Assembly (NCBI RefSeq): GCF_049994905.1
Contig: NZ_CP188258.1
Span: forward strand, 1,612,001-1,676,000
Length of the DNA: 64,000 nt
From: Diaminobutyricibacter sp049994905
GTDB lineage: Bacteria > Actinomycetota > Actinomycetes > Actinomycetales > Microbacteriaceae
Direction of reading: 5' to 3'
Shown in pieces: positions 34,402-44,968 of the stretch. Position 1 is the first letter of the stretch, and each line of letters starts with the position of its first letter. A program made the position numbers and the translations under genes. The notes below the pieces were generated by a model. That model had not been told where the DNA came from and ran no database searches. It was given only the letters and a program-made list of their open reading frames with translations.

Positions 34402-34434
34402 GGTCCCCGGGGCCTCGGCCTCGGGGACCAAAAA
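34402..34434 (+). terminator. Stem-loop terminator after the binding-protein gene
   Basis: GGTCCCCG at 34402-34409 pairs with 34422-34429 and is followed by an A run (34430-34434). It lies 15 bp after the binding-protein stop and would allow a surplus of the binding protein over the permeases. Confidence 0.6.
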
Positions 34435-34440
34435 CCCACT

Positions 34441-34473
34441 CGGGGCGCTGAAGCGAAAAGCTTCAGCGCCCCG
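34441..34473 (+). terminator. Second, stronger stem-loop
   Basis: A perfect 14-bp stem (34441-34454 with 34460-34473) and a 5-nt GAAAA loop. No T tract follows. Together with the preceding hairpin it forms a double barrier between the binding protein and the permease gene; it could also protect the upstream mRNA from 3' exonucleases. Confidence 0.65.
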
Positions 34474-34589
34474 TACCATGAATACGTTCGCGCGACCCGC
34501 GAATACAATGTCAGGTGCCCGTCCCCGACCCCGGGATGGTCAGGTCCATTCAGCGGATCGTGGTGCCGTTCCAGATAGGTAGTCATTCA

Positions 34590-36122
34590 ATGGTGAGCTT
34601 TATTCTGAGACGAATTCTCGTCTCGATTCTCATCCTCATCGCCGCATCGTTCCTGATGTACATGCTTGTGGCGTATTCGGTGGACCCGCTCGCGGATCTC
34701 CGCCAGAGCAACAACCCGAACAAGGAAGCGCTGATCTCGGCGCGTGTCCAGCTTCTTCACCTCGATATCGCGCCGCCGCTGCGCTGGGCAGTGTGGCTCG
34801 GCGGGGCAGCGAAGTGCCTCATCCCGTTCGCGAACGCGTGCGATCTTGGTTCGACGATCTCGAACGCACAGGTGACCGACATCCTTCCCCAGGCGCTCGG
34901 CTCCACCATCCAGCTCGTGACGCTTGCCCTCGTGCTCGCTGTCGTCTTCGGAATCTCGATCGGTATCATCACCGCTCTCCGCCAGTACAGCGGGCTCGAC
35001 AACACGATGACGTTCATCAGCTTCTTCCTGTACTCCCTCCCCGCGTTCCTCGTCGCGGTGCTGCTCAAGGAGTTCGTGGCGCTCGGCTTCAACAACTTCC
35101 TCGCAGACCCTGTGATCAGCTGGTACTGGCTCGTGATCATCGGCGTCCTGATGGGCGCGATCTTCCAATCATTGGTGGGCGGCGATCGTCGACGGCGACT
35201 GATCGTGTTCGCGTCGGTGGGCGGCGCAACCTTCCTCCTGCTCTGGCTGATGTCGGCGACCGGCTGGTTCCTCACTCCTGGCCTCGGCCCGGTGGCGATG
35301 ATCATCCTCATCGCGGGTATCGCGCTCGGCGCGACGGCGCTGATGGCAGGTCTTCAGAACCGCAAAGCGCTGATCACAGCCGGCATCAACGGTGCGATCG
35401 GCATCATCGCCTACTTTGCGATCCAGCCCCTGCTGAACATCTCCAGTGTCGCCACCATCGCGATCCTGGCGATCGTCACGCTCGCGGTCGGCCTGGTCAG
35501 CGGATGGCTGGTCGGCGGCTACGACCGCGGCCAGAACATGCGGGTCGGAGCGGTGACGGCCGTGCTGTCGGCGGCGCTCATCCTGGTCGACCGCTACATG
35601 CAGGCGTGGCCGCAGTACCTCCAGGACACGAACGGCCGCCCCATCGCTACGGTGGGGTCGTCGACGCCGAACCTCAGCGGCGACATCTGGGTCACCGGTC
35701 TCGACACCTTCACGCACCTTCTGCTGCCGACGATCGCGCTGCTGCTGATCTCGTTCGCGAGCTACACACGGTACTCGCGCGCCGGGATGCTCGAGGTGCT
35801 CAACCAGGACTACATCCGCACCGCACGCGCCAAGGGCCTCCCCGAGCGCACGGTTATCGTTCGTCACGCCTTCCGAAACGTGCTCATCCCGATCACGACC
35901 CTGGTCGCTTTCGACGTGGGGGCCCTGCTCGGCGGCGCGATCATCACAGAGAGAGTGTTCGCCATTCCCGGCATGGGCTTCCTCTTCAGCGCAGGGCTCA
36001 GCCGCGGCGATCTCAACCCCGTGATGGGCTACTTCGTCGTGATCGCGATCATGGCGATCCTGTTCAACTTCCTGGCCGACCTGGCCTATGCAAGCCTCGA
36101 CCCGAGGGTGAGGGTCCGATAA
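34590..36122 (+). CDS. OppB-type ABC permease with extra membrane segments
   Basis: From ATG 34590 the permease has 510 residues, well above the usual 305-340 of OppB/DppB. The first part (MVSFILRRILVSILILIAAS to the LPAFLVAVLLKEF helix) and the last part with the EAA loop (GMLEVLNQDYIRTARAKGLP then ERTVIVRHAFRNVLIP) are canonical. Between them about 170 residues add roughly four to five further hydrophobic segments (about residues 185-350, for example LWLMSATGWF and IAILAIVTLAVGLVSGWLVG). The permease forms half of the membrane channel. It overlaps oppC by 1 nt. The insertion is in frame and uses the same codons, so it is an old domain expansion rather than an assembly error. Confidence 0.9.
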   Translation: MVSFILRRILVSILILIAASFLMYMLVAYSVDPLADLRQSNNPNKEALISARVQLLHLDIAPPLRWAVWLGGAAKCLIPFANACDLGSTISNAQVTDILPQALGSTIQLVTLALVLAVVFGISIGIITALRQYSGLDNTMTFISFFLYSLPAFLVAVLLKEFVALGFNNFLADPVISWYWLVIIGVLMGAIFQSLVGGDRRRRLIVFASVGGATFLLLWLMSATGWFLTPGLGPVAMIILIAGIALGATALMAGLQNRKALITAGINGAIGIIAYFAIQPLLNISSVATIAILAIVTLAVGLVSGWLVGGYDRGQNMRVGAVTAVLSAALILVDRYMQAWPQYLQDTNGRPIATVGSSTPNLSGDIWVTGLDTFTHLLLPTIALLLISFASYTRYSRAGMLEVLNQDYIRTARAKGLPERTVIVRHAFRNVLIPITTLVAFDVGALLGGAIITERVFAIPGMGFLFSAGLSRGDLNPVMGYFVVIAIMAILFNFLADLAYASLDPRVRVR

Positions 36123-37096
36123 TGACCATCAACAACGAACCAGTCGTCATCGACGAACCGACCGTCGAGTCCAAGGCTCCGGAGAGCCAGGGGCGGATCA
36201 TCTTTCGCCGCTTCATCGGCAACAAAATGGCCGTGACGAGCATCATCCTCGTCGTCTTCATCATCCTGTTCTCGATCTCGGCCATCGGGGTCGGACCGAT
36301 CCACGGCTGGTGGAAGTACACCTACCAGGAGCTGAACCCGCAGGTGAACCAGGGCGCGCCGTCGCTGGACCACCCGTTCGGCCAGGACCGCATCGGCAAG
36401 GACTACTTCGCCCTCACCATGCGCGGAATCCAGAACTCGTTCATCGTGATGATCGTGCTGGGCGGGATCGCCTCCATCGTCGGCGTGGTGGTTGGAGCGG
36501 TCGCGGGTTACTACCGCGGGTTCGTCGACGCTCTGCTCATGCGTATCACCGACGTGTTCATCGTCATCCCGGCTCTCGTCATCGGCTCCGTGGTCGGACA
36601 CTGGGCCGGTGGGCTCGGTGCCCCGCTGCTGGCGATCATGCTCGGGTTCTTCTCGTGGATGGGTATCGCCCGACTGGTACGAGGCGAATTCCTCTCGCTG
36701 CGTGAGCGCGAGTTCGTCGAGGCGGCGCGTGTCGCCGGCGCATCGGACCGTCGCATCATCTTCAAGCACATCCTGCCGAACGCCGCGGGGGTCGTGATCG
36801 TATCGTCGACCCTCATCATGGCGTCCGCCATCCTGCTGGAAACCGCGCTGAGCTTCCTCGGTTACGGCATCCAGGCGCCGGATGTGTCCCTCGGCCTGCT
36901 GATCAGCCAGAACGAGTCGGCCTTCCAGACCCGCCCGTGGCTGTTCTGGTGGCCCGGGCTCTTCATCGTGTCGCTCGCCCTGCTCGTCAACTTCGTCGGT
37001 GACGGCCTGCGCGACGCGTTCGACCCGCGTCACCGCCGGTTCAAGCTGCGCCAGATGCAGGAAGAGCTTCCCGAGCCCGGAGACGAGCGGGCATGA
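36122..37096 (+). CDS. OppC-type ABC permease
   Basis: The 324-residue permease has the OppC N-terminal TM element (IIFRRFIGNKMAVTSIILVV) before six membrane helices and the EAA loop EFVEAARVAGASDRRIIFKH, which contacts the ATPase subunits. LDHPFGQDRIGKDYFA is the conserved periplasmic segment. It pairs with the enlarged OppB-type permease; the ATG overlaps the oppB stop by 1 nt (TAATG), so translation is coupled. The fused ATPase gene lies downstream but is separated by an opposite-strand gene. Confidence 0.92.
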   Translation: MTINNEPVVIDEPTVESKAPESQGRIIFRRFIGNKMAVTSIILVVFIILFSISAIGVGPIHGWWKYTYQELNPQVNQGAPSLDHPFGQDRIGKDYFALTMRGIQNSFIVMIVLGGIASIVGVVVGAVAGYYRGFVDALLMRITDVFIVIPALVIGSVVGHWAGGLGAPLLAIMLGFFSWMGIARLVRGEFLSLREREFVEAARVAGASDRRIIFKHILPNAAGVVIVSSTLIMASAILLETALSFLGYGIQAPDVSLGLLISQNESAFQTRPWLFWWPGLFIVSLALLVNFVGDGLRDAFDPRHRRFKLRQMQEELPEPGDERA

Positions 37097-37125
37097 CGTT
37101 CCCGGTGAACGCGGCCGGAGGACTG

Positions 37126-37752
37126 CTAGCCGACCAGGATCGCGACGACCGAGCCGGCCGCGAGTACGACCAGGACGATCGCCGTCGCCCAGTGGGTGGT
37201 CACGGTCACCTTCGTGGAGTCAGCGACGCCGGTCTCGAACGCGCCGCTTTCGCGCAGCCGGTCCCAGCGGCTGCGGATGAGGTAGGCCGCTTCGCCCGAC
37301 TCGGTGCCGAGCAGGTCGCCGGGTCGAGCGGCATCGCCGTCGAGCGGCGCGCGGCTTCCGGCATTCTCGCTCCTCGACTTGGAGGCGCGGTAGCTGGAGG
37401 CGCGGCCCGGGGCAGGCGCAGCCCACGCGGCATAGCTGTGACCCGGCGTATAGAGGGTCAGGGCGTACTTGGTGTCCACATGGATCAGCGCCGACCAGGG
37501 AACGAAGACCGTGCGCAGCACATTGCGCAGGCGAACGCCCTCGTCGTCGACCTCGACCCGCGGGCTCCACAGCGCCTCCCACGCGAACAGCGCGACGAAC
37601 GCCGCGGGCATCACGTACAACAACCGGACGCCCGTCCCCACGAACAGCAGGCTGCCCGTCATGAAGACGGCGAGCGCCCAGATGATGACGGCAAGGATGC
37701 GATTGAAGCGCGACGAGTAGACGTCGCGCCCGGCAGGAGCTTCGGTGGGCAT
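37126..37752 (-). CDS. Membrane protein with PH-like domain
   Basis: From ATG 37752 the protein has 208 residues. Two helices near the N-terminus (RILAVIIWALAVFMTGSLLF and LLYVMPAAFVALFAWEALW) precede a bacterial PH-like segment (PRVEVDDEGVRLRNVLRTVF then VPWSALIHVDTKYAL), and a third helix closes the C-terminus (WATAIVLVVLAAGSVVAILV). The order TM-TM-PH-TM is common in actinomycete DUF/PH proteins of unknown function. It is inserted antiparallel between oppC and the oppDF ATPase gene and would be transcribed against the importer operon. Confidence 0.78.
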   Translation of the reverse strand: MPTEAPAGRDVYSSRFNRILAVIIWALAVFMTGSLLFVGTGVRLLYVMPAAFVALFAWEALWSPRVEVDDEGVRLRNVLRTVFVPWSALIHVDTKYALTLYTPGHSYAAWAAPAPGRASSYRASKSRSENAGSRAPLDGDAARPGDLLGTESGEAAYLIRSRWDRLRESGAFETGVADSTKVTVTTHWATAIVLVVLAAGSVVAILVG

Positions 37753-37841
37753 GCGTCCATGCTGACAGCATCCGCAACGGTCGTCCAACGCAACACGATC
37801 TCGACGGCGACCACAGTCGCCCTGGAAGGAAACAGGATTTC

Positions 37842-39686
37842 ATGACCGACACGACGACCGGGCAGATCCCCGTTCTCGAGGTCACCGACCTCAGCGTCGA
37901 CTTCGGTGTCGACGGCACGTGGGTTCCCGCGGCCAAGAAGCTGAACTACTCGATCAATCCGGGCGAAGTCCTGGCCATCGTCGGCGAGTCCGGCTCGGGC
38001 AAGAGTGCGAGCTCGATGGCGATCCTCGACCTCCTGCCCGAGAACAGCCGCATCCGGGGGAGCATCAAACTCGACGGACGCGAACTGACCGGGCTGAAGC
38101 CGCAGCAGATGCGCAAGGTGCGCGGAGCCCAGATCGCGGTCATCTTCCAGGAGCCGATGACGGCGCTGAACCCCGTGTACACGATCGGATCCCAGATCGT
38201 GGAGACGCTGCGCATCCACTACGGCATGTCGCCGCACGAGGCACGCGAACGTGCACTCGAGCTGCTCGAGATGGTCGAGCTGCCCGACCCGCTGAAGGCG
38301 TACAACTCGTATCCTCACCAGCTCTCCGGCGGCCAGCGGCAGCGTGCGATGATCGCGCAGTCGATCTCGTGCGACCCCAAGCTCCTGATCGCGGATGAGC
38401 CGACGACGGCGCTCGACGTGACGGTGCAGGCGGAGATCCTGGACCTGCTCCGCAGTCTCCGGGACCGGCTCGACAGCGCCATCCTGCTCATCACCCACGA
38501 CATGGGTGTCGTCGCCGACCTGGCCGACAACATCGCCGTCATGCGCAAGGGTGACATCGTCGAGACCGGCACCGTCGAAGCGGTCTTCGCCAACCCCACG
38601 CATCCGTACACGATCGCCCTCCTCGAGGCCGTTCCGCACCTCGGACAGCGTGGCGATGAAGAGATCGACACGACCGCAGCACTGGCCAGCGGCTCGGACA
38701 GCGCGACGAGTGCGGAGTTCGCCGAGCGCGTCGCAATCAACGAACGCCTCGCCGAAGAAGCGGCAGAGCTCGCCGAGCGCGACACCCGCAAGATCGTGGT
38801 CGAATTCCAGAACGTCGCGATCGAGTACCCGAAGCGCGGTCGCGTTCCCGCGTTCCGCGCGGCCGACCAGATCAATCTCCAGATCCGGGAAGGCGAGGTG
38901 CTCGGCCTGGTCGGCGAGTCCGGCTCTGGCAAGACCACGCTCGGCCGCGCCTCGATCGGCCTGCTGCCGATCGCGGAGGGCAAGCTCGTCGTCGCCGGGC
39001 AGGACATCTCGCACGCCACGCGCGACGAGATCCGGCAGCTCCACAAGAACGTCGGCATCGTCTTCCAGGACCCAGCGTCGTCGCTCAACCCGCGCCTGCC
39101 CATCGGCGACAGCATCGGCGAGCCGCTCCTGCTCGCCAAAGGCTTGAAGGGGTCCGCCCTCAATAAAGAGGTCGAACGTCTGCTCGACAGTGTCGAGCTT
39201 CCCCGTTCGTACCGCACCCGGTACCCGCACGAGCTCTCCGGCGGCCAGAAGCAGCGCGTCGGCATCGCCCGCGCGCTGTCGCTGGAGCCGCAGGTGCTGA
39301 TCGCGGACGAGCCGACCAGCGCGCTCGACGTCTCCGTCCAGGCGCGCGTGCTCGAGCTGATGCAGCAGCTGCAGAAGGAGATGAACTTCGCCTGCCTGTT
39401 CGTCACGCACGACCTGGCGGTCATCGACGTGCTCGCGGAACGTATCGCCGTCATGCACCACGGCAACCTGGTGGAGACGGGCACGCGCGACGAGATCCTG
39501 CGCTACCCGAAGGAGCCGTACACGCAGCGACTCCTCGCCGCCGTGCCCCTTCCCGACCCGAAGCTGCAGCGCGAACGGCGCGACCTGCGTCGTGAGATCC
39601 TGGCGGCCGGTTCCGACGAGGGCCCGCACATCGCGGCGCCCCTGGAAGACCCGGAGCCCAACGTCCCGCCGTCGGCCCAGTTCTGA
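37842..39686 (+). CDS. Fused OppD-OppF ABC transporter ATPase
   Basis: A 614-residue protein with two complete ABC domains. Domain 1 has Walker A GESGSGKSAS (about 49-58), signature LSGGQRQRAM and Walker B LLIADEPTTALD; domain 2 has GESGSGKTTLG (about 364-374), LSGGQKQRVG and LIADEPTSALD. The linker (about 270-320) is Ala/Glu-rich. It drives the two permeases above as a single polypeptide instead of separate OppD and OppF. AGGA lies 7 nt before the ATG. A 745-bp gap holding an antiparallel gene separates it from oppC, so it may have its own promoter. Confidence 0.95.
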   Translation: MTDTTTGQIPVLEVTDLSVDFGVDGTWVPAAKKLNYSINPGEVLAIVGESGSGKSASSMAILDLLPENSRIRGSIKLDGRELTGLKPQQMRKVRGAQIAVIFQEPMTALNPVYTIGSQIVETLRIHYGMSPHEARERALELLEMVELPDPLKAYNSYPHQLSGGQRQRAMIAQSISCDPKLLIADEPTTALDVTVQAEILDLLRSLRDRLDSAILLITHDMGVVADLADNIAVMRKGDIVETGTVEAVFANPTHPYTIALLEAVPHLGQRGDEEIDTTAALASGSDSATSAEFAERVAINERLAEEAAELAERDTRKIVVEFQNVAIEYPKRGRVPAFRAADQINLQIREGEVLGLVGESGSGKTTLGRASIGLLPIAEGKLVVAGQDISHATRDEIRQLHKNVGIVFQDPASSLNPRLPIGDSIGEPLLLAKGLKGSALNKEVERLLDSVELPRSYRTRYPHELSGGQKQRVGIARALSLEPQVLIADEPTSALDVSVQARVLELMQQLQKEMNFACLFVTHDLAVIDVLAERIAVMHHGNLVETGTRDEILRYPKEPYTQRLLAAVPLPDPKLQRERRDLRREILAAGSDEGPHIAAPLEDPEPNVPPSAQF

Positions 39687-39717
39687 CAGCGTGCGTGCAG
39701 GCGCGACAGGCCGGAGC

Positions 39718-39754
39718 GTTTGTGGGGTAAAATCGACTGTTACCCCCCACAAAC
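39718..39754 (+). promoter_or_regulatory. Long inverted repeat in front of typA
   Basis: GTTTGTGGGGTAA (39718-39730) pairs with TTAC...CCCCACAAAC (to 39754) apart from a 2-nt bulge, with a 9-10-nt centre; TAAAAT (39728-39733) inside could serve as a -10 box. The stem lies 28 bp before the typA ATG. It may be an operator, or, if transcribed, a terminator for oppDF or a 5' UTR hairpin. Confidence 0.5.
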
Positions 39755-39781
39755 TTCTGACCGAGAGTCGAGCCTGCACGC

Positions 39782-41704
<1,923 letters not shown>

Positions 41705-41799
41705 GTTCCGGTTGGGCGTTCATTGAACGGGCGCAGGCGCAAGGCGTAGCCTTCGCACTAAGGCGGATCCGCTTCGGACGACGCCGGGGGAGTGTGACC

Positions 41800-42270
41800 A
41801 TGAACACCGTACGCAGGCGTGTCGCAGTGCCGCTCGCGATCCTGATCGCGGTGGGACTCGCTCCTGCCGTGAGCGGCTGCGCCAACGTCGAAGGAATCGT
41901 GAAGAACGTGACCGGCGGCCATGTGGACATCGGCGGCAACAAGGTGCCGAGCGACTTTCCCTCGGCCGTTCCGCTGTACAAAGGCGACGTCGTATTCGGG
42001 GCGTCCGTCGGCGGCGACAACAAGAAGGCCTGGAACGTCACGATCAAGGTGCCGGATGCAAACGCATCCGCCGATATCGAGAAACAGCTCACCGATGCGG
42101 GATTCACCGGAAGCTTCAAGGGTGCCGACGGTGACACGAACACGGGCTCGTTCTCATCCGACGGCTACGGCGTGCTCGTCGTCGTGACGAGCGCCGGCAA
42201 GAACGGATGGGTCGCCAACTACACCGTCACGACGTCGACGATGAGCCCCACCCCGACCCCGACCTCGTGA
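41800..42270 (+). CDS. Small lipoprotein of unknown function
   Basis: ATG 41800 with GGGGGAGT about 8 nt upstream gives 156 residues. A signal peptide ends at the lipobox AVSGC, so it is probably anchored outside the membrane. The mature part (VDIGGNKVPSDFPSAVPLYK, WNVTIKVPDANASADIEKQL then DAGFTGSF) is a compact alpha/beta domain of about 110 residues, followed by a Thr/Pro tail (MSPTPTPTS). Similar short lipoproteins with a VPxDFPxxVPLYxGxV segment are common in Microbacteriaceae and remain uncharacterised. A large palindromic repeat follows the gene. Confidence 0.78.
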   Translation: MNTVRRRVAVPLAILIAVGLAPAVSGCANVEGIVKNVTGGHVDIGGNKVPSDFPSAVPLYKGDVVFGASVGGDNKKAWNVTIKVPDANASADIEKQLTDAGFTGSFKGADGDTNTGSFSSDGYGVLVVVTSAGKNGWVANYTVTTSTMSPTPTPTS

Positions 42271-42327
42271 ACTGAGCTGCGCGCTCGAAGCATCCGGCGC
42301 TCTCTGCCATCCCCCTTCTGCAACGTT

Positions 42328-42428
42328 CATAAAACAGGAGTTGGTGTGACGGATGCTGTCCAATGGGGTCGAGACCGCCTTCTTTCGTTCACTCCTGCCG
42401 CTTCAGTCACACGAACTCCTGTTTTATG
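42328..42428. repeat. 101-bp palindromic repeat element (long inverted repeats)
   Basis: A 23-bp arm at 42328-42350 (beginning CATAAAACAGGAGTT) recurs inverted at 42406-42428 with a single mismatch, enclosing about 55 bp of unique sequence. The arms are far more AT-rich than the surroundings. It lies between the convergent lipoprotein and efeB genes. The form fits a miniature inverted-repeat element, or a very long terminator stem. No ORF lies inside and no obvious target-site duplication flanks it. Confidence 0.7.
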
Positions 42429-42474
42429 GCCGGGCGGCACTCCGGCCGCAGGAACTCCCACGACGTCCAGGCCT

Positions 42475-43773
42475 CTACGCGAAGAGCCCGGCCCCGACGT
42501 AGCTGCCCGGGCGGGCGCCCGGCGGCACCGCGAAGATCGCAGAGCCGACGTGCTTCAGGTATTCATTCATCGCGTCGCTGCGCGCCAGCTGCTGCTGGAT
42601 CGGGATGAACTGCTTGCGAGGATCCCGCTGGAAGGCGATGAAGAACAGCCCGGCGTTCAACAAGCCCAGCTCGTCGTTGCCGTCGACGAAGTTGTAGCCG
42701 CGGCGCAGGAGCTGGGCTCCCTCGTTGGTGCTCGGATGCGCCAGCCGCACGTGCGAATCCGGATCGATCTTCGTGCCGCCGCCGGGCGAGACCGCAAGGA
42801 AGTTCGGCGCGGTGAACTCGGTGCCTCCCGACAGCGGTGCGCCTTCTCCTTTGTCGCGGCCGACGATGCGCTGCTGTTCGCCGAGCTGCTGCCGGTCCCA
42901 GGTTTCGATGACCATCCGGATCTTGCGGGTCACCAGGTAGGAACCGCCGGCCATCCAGGCCGCCCCGTCCGACGCGGACGCCCACACCTGGTCGTGCACG
43001 ATCTTCGTGTCCTCGGCCTTGATGTTGGCCGTTCCGTCTTTGAATCCGAAGAGGTTGCGTGGCGTGACCTGCGCGCGCGTCGTCGCGGAGGTGCGGCCGA
43101 ATCCGAGCTGGGACCACCGGATGGATGCGCGCCCGAACGCGATGCGCGAAAGGTTGCGGATGGCGTGGACAGCGACCTGGGGGTCGTCACTGCACGCCTG
43201 GATGCAGAGGTCGCCGCCGCTGAGGGCTTCCTGGAGGGCGTCGCCCGCAAAGTGGGGGAGGTCGACGAGCGCTGCCGGGCGCGCGTGCGCGAGTCCGAAG
43301 CGGTCTCCGCCCGCGATCGTGCCGAAGAGCCTCGGGCCGAAGCCGAAGGTCAGTGTGAGGCCGGCCGCCGGCAGGTCGAGCGCTTCGCCGGTGTCATCGG
43401 GCGGAGCGTCGAGCGGACCGCTTGCCGGACCGTTGGCTCCCGCGGACCTGCCTTGCGTCATACGGGATGCGGCCACCGTCCAGTCCTTCAGGAGTTCGAT
43501 GAGACCTGCGCGGTCGAGGTCGGGCGCCGTGTCGAACGATGCGAAGTGGAGCCGGTCCTGCGCTGCCGTTGTGATCCCGGCCTGGTGGTCACCGTGGAAT
43601 GCGTACACCGTCGCAGATCCGGACCCGGCGCCCGCCGTGGCGAGCACGGTGCGGTCGAGCGCGACCCCTGCCCCGACGCCGAGCAGTCCTGCGCCGACGG
43701 TCGCGCCCGCAAGCCCGAGCAGTCCACGCCGGGACAGCCCGGGCTCGGCGGGTTCGATGGTGTTCTCAGCCAC
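42475..43773 (-). CDS. efeB: Deferrochelatase/DyP-type peroxidase EfeB
   Basis: A 432-residue heme peroxidase with a twin-arginine signal (SRRGLLGLAGATVGAG), so it is exported folded. The DyP motif GFKDGTANIK holds the distal Asp, and VRLAHPSTNEG contains the proximal heme histidine; FAIPPGA-like VPPGARPGSYVGAGLF ends the protein. In EfeUOB systems it oxidises ferrous iron or extracts iron from heme for EfeO/EfeU. The ATG is 10 bp after the efeO stop on the same strand. A large palindrome follows its 3' end. Confidence 0.94.
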   Translation of the reverse strand: MAENTIEPAEPGLSRRGLLGLAGATVGAGLLGVGAGVALDRTVLATAGAGSGSATVYAFHGDHQAGITTAAQDRLHFASFDTAPDLDRAGLIELLKDWTVAASRMTQGRSAGANGPASGPLDAPPDDTGEALDLPAAGLTLTFGFGPRLFGTIAGGDRFGLAHARPAALVDLPHFAGDALQEALSGGDLCIQACSDDPQVAVHAIRNLSRIAFGRASIRWSQLGFGRTSATTRAQVTPRNLFGFKDGTANIKAEDTKIVHDQVWASASDGAAWMAGGSYLVTRKIRMVIETWDRQQLGEQQRIVGRDKGEGAPLSGGTEFTAPNFLAVSPGGGTKIDPDSHVRLAHPSTNEGAQLLRRGYNFVDGNDELGLLNAGLFFIAFQRDPRKQFIPIQQQLARSDAMNEYLKHVGSAIFAVPPGARPGSYVGAGLFA

Positions 43774-43783
43774 GCATCGACCC

Positions 43784-44950
43784 CTACTTGACGATGATGG
43801 ACGTGAGTTTGCTGAGCGGCTCGCTCAGTGCGTTCACCTCGTCGGAGAGTTCTTTCACCTGGGCCGTGGTGAGAGTTGTGTAGGCGACGTAGCCGCTGCC
43901 GCTCTTGTAGGTGTCGAGCGCGGCCGTGATGGCTGCGAACTCGGTGTCGAGCTGCTTGACGACGGTCTTGCCATCGACGCCCTTGGCCGACGCGATGTCG
44001 CGCACGATTCCGTAGGCGACATCGGCGCCTTCGACGTTGGCCCGGAAGTCCCACAGGTCGGTGTGGGAGAAGGTCTCTTCTTCACCCGTGATCTTGGTGC
44101 GCGAGACCTCCTCCATCAGTCCGATGGCGCCGTTGGAGATCTGGTCGATCGTGAGCGTGAAGTTCTTCGCAGAGACCAGGTCGTGCAGGCGCTTGGTGTC
44201 CGCGACGAGCTGGTCGGCGAGCTGCTTGCGCAACGCCGGCGTCGCGGCAGTGTACCCGGCAGGCGCCCACAGGTCTTTCTCGATGCGGTGCCAGCCGGTC
44301 CAGGTCTGGCCCTGTTCGATGTCGGCTTCGCGCAGGTCGATCGCCGGGTCGATGTCGCCGAACTGGTCGGCGGTCGGTTCGATGCGCTCGTAGAACATCC
44401 GTGCAGCAGGGTACTGGGCGCGGGCCGCCACGTCGTCGCCGGCAGTGTAGGCCCTCGCGAACGCCTGGGTGGCGGCGAGCAGCTGACCGCTCTGGTCCTT
44501 GATGTATGAAATGTAGTTGGTCACCGCGCCCGAGATCTGCTTGCTCTCGCTCTGGCTGGTCGCCGCCTTCTTGCCGGCGGTGACGGTGAACTGCTTCAGG
44601 CTGCCCGGGTTGCCCACCATCCCCTTCTTGCACGCCGTGTAGTAGGTGCCCTCAGGGAGCTGGACGACATAGTTGACGGTCGTGCCCGGCCCGATGTTCT
44701 CTTTCTCGCCCGCTATCCGGAGCTTGTCGGAGGCGAGGATCTCGAACTCGTTGACGTCGGAACCCGTGTTGGTCACCTGGAACGTCACCGGGCCGGCGGC
44801 AGCTGTGGCCGTGGAGACCGAGCAGGTGTCGTCGGTGAGGTTGACGGCGATCGCTTCCGCGTCGGCGGATGCGCGGTTGGGTACGCATCCGGTCAGTGCG
44901 AGTGCGAGTGCCGCAGCGCAGGCGAGCGCGCCGAAGTATCGGGTCTTCAT
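43784..44950 (-). CDS. efeO: Iron-uptake lipoprotein EfeO
   Basis: The 388-residue protein has a lipoprotein signal ending at LALTGC, an N-terminal cupredoxin-like domain (about 30-135) and a C-terminal M75 imelysin-like domain whose metal motif HxxE appears as GWHRIEKDLW. EfeO binds ferrous/ferric iron outside the membrane and passes it to EfeU. It lies 18 bp after efeU and 10 bp before efeB in the standard efeU-efeO-efeB order, controlled by the upstream iron box. Family length is normal (about 375-400). Confidence 0.94.
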   Translation of the reverse strand: MKTRYFGALACAAALALALTGCVPNRASADAEAIAVNLTDDTCSVSTATAAAGPVTFQVTNTGSDVNEFEILASDKLRIAGEKENIGPGTTVNYVVQLPEGTYYTACKKGMVGNPGSLKQFTVTAGKKAATSQSESKQISGAVTNYISYIKDQSGQLLAATQAFARAYTAGDDVAARAQYPAARMFYERIEPTADQFGDIDPAIDLREADIEQGQTWTGWHRIEKDLWAPAGYTAATPALRKQLADQLVADTKRLHDLVSAKNFTLTIDQISNGAIGLMEEVSRTKITGEEETFSHTDLWDFRANVEGADVAYGIVRDIASAKGVDGKTVVKQLDTEFAAITAALDTYKSGSGYVAYTTLTTAQVKELSDEVNALSEPLSKLTSIIVK

Positions 44951-44968
44951 ATCTGGTGGTGTCTCCTG

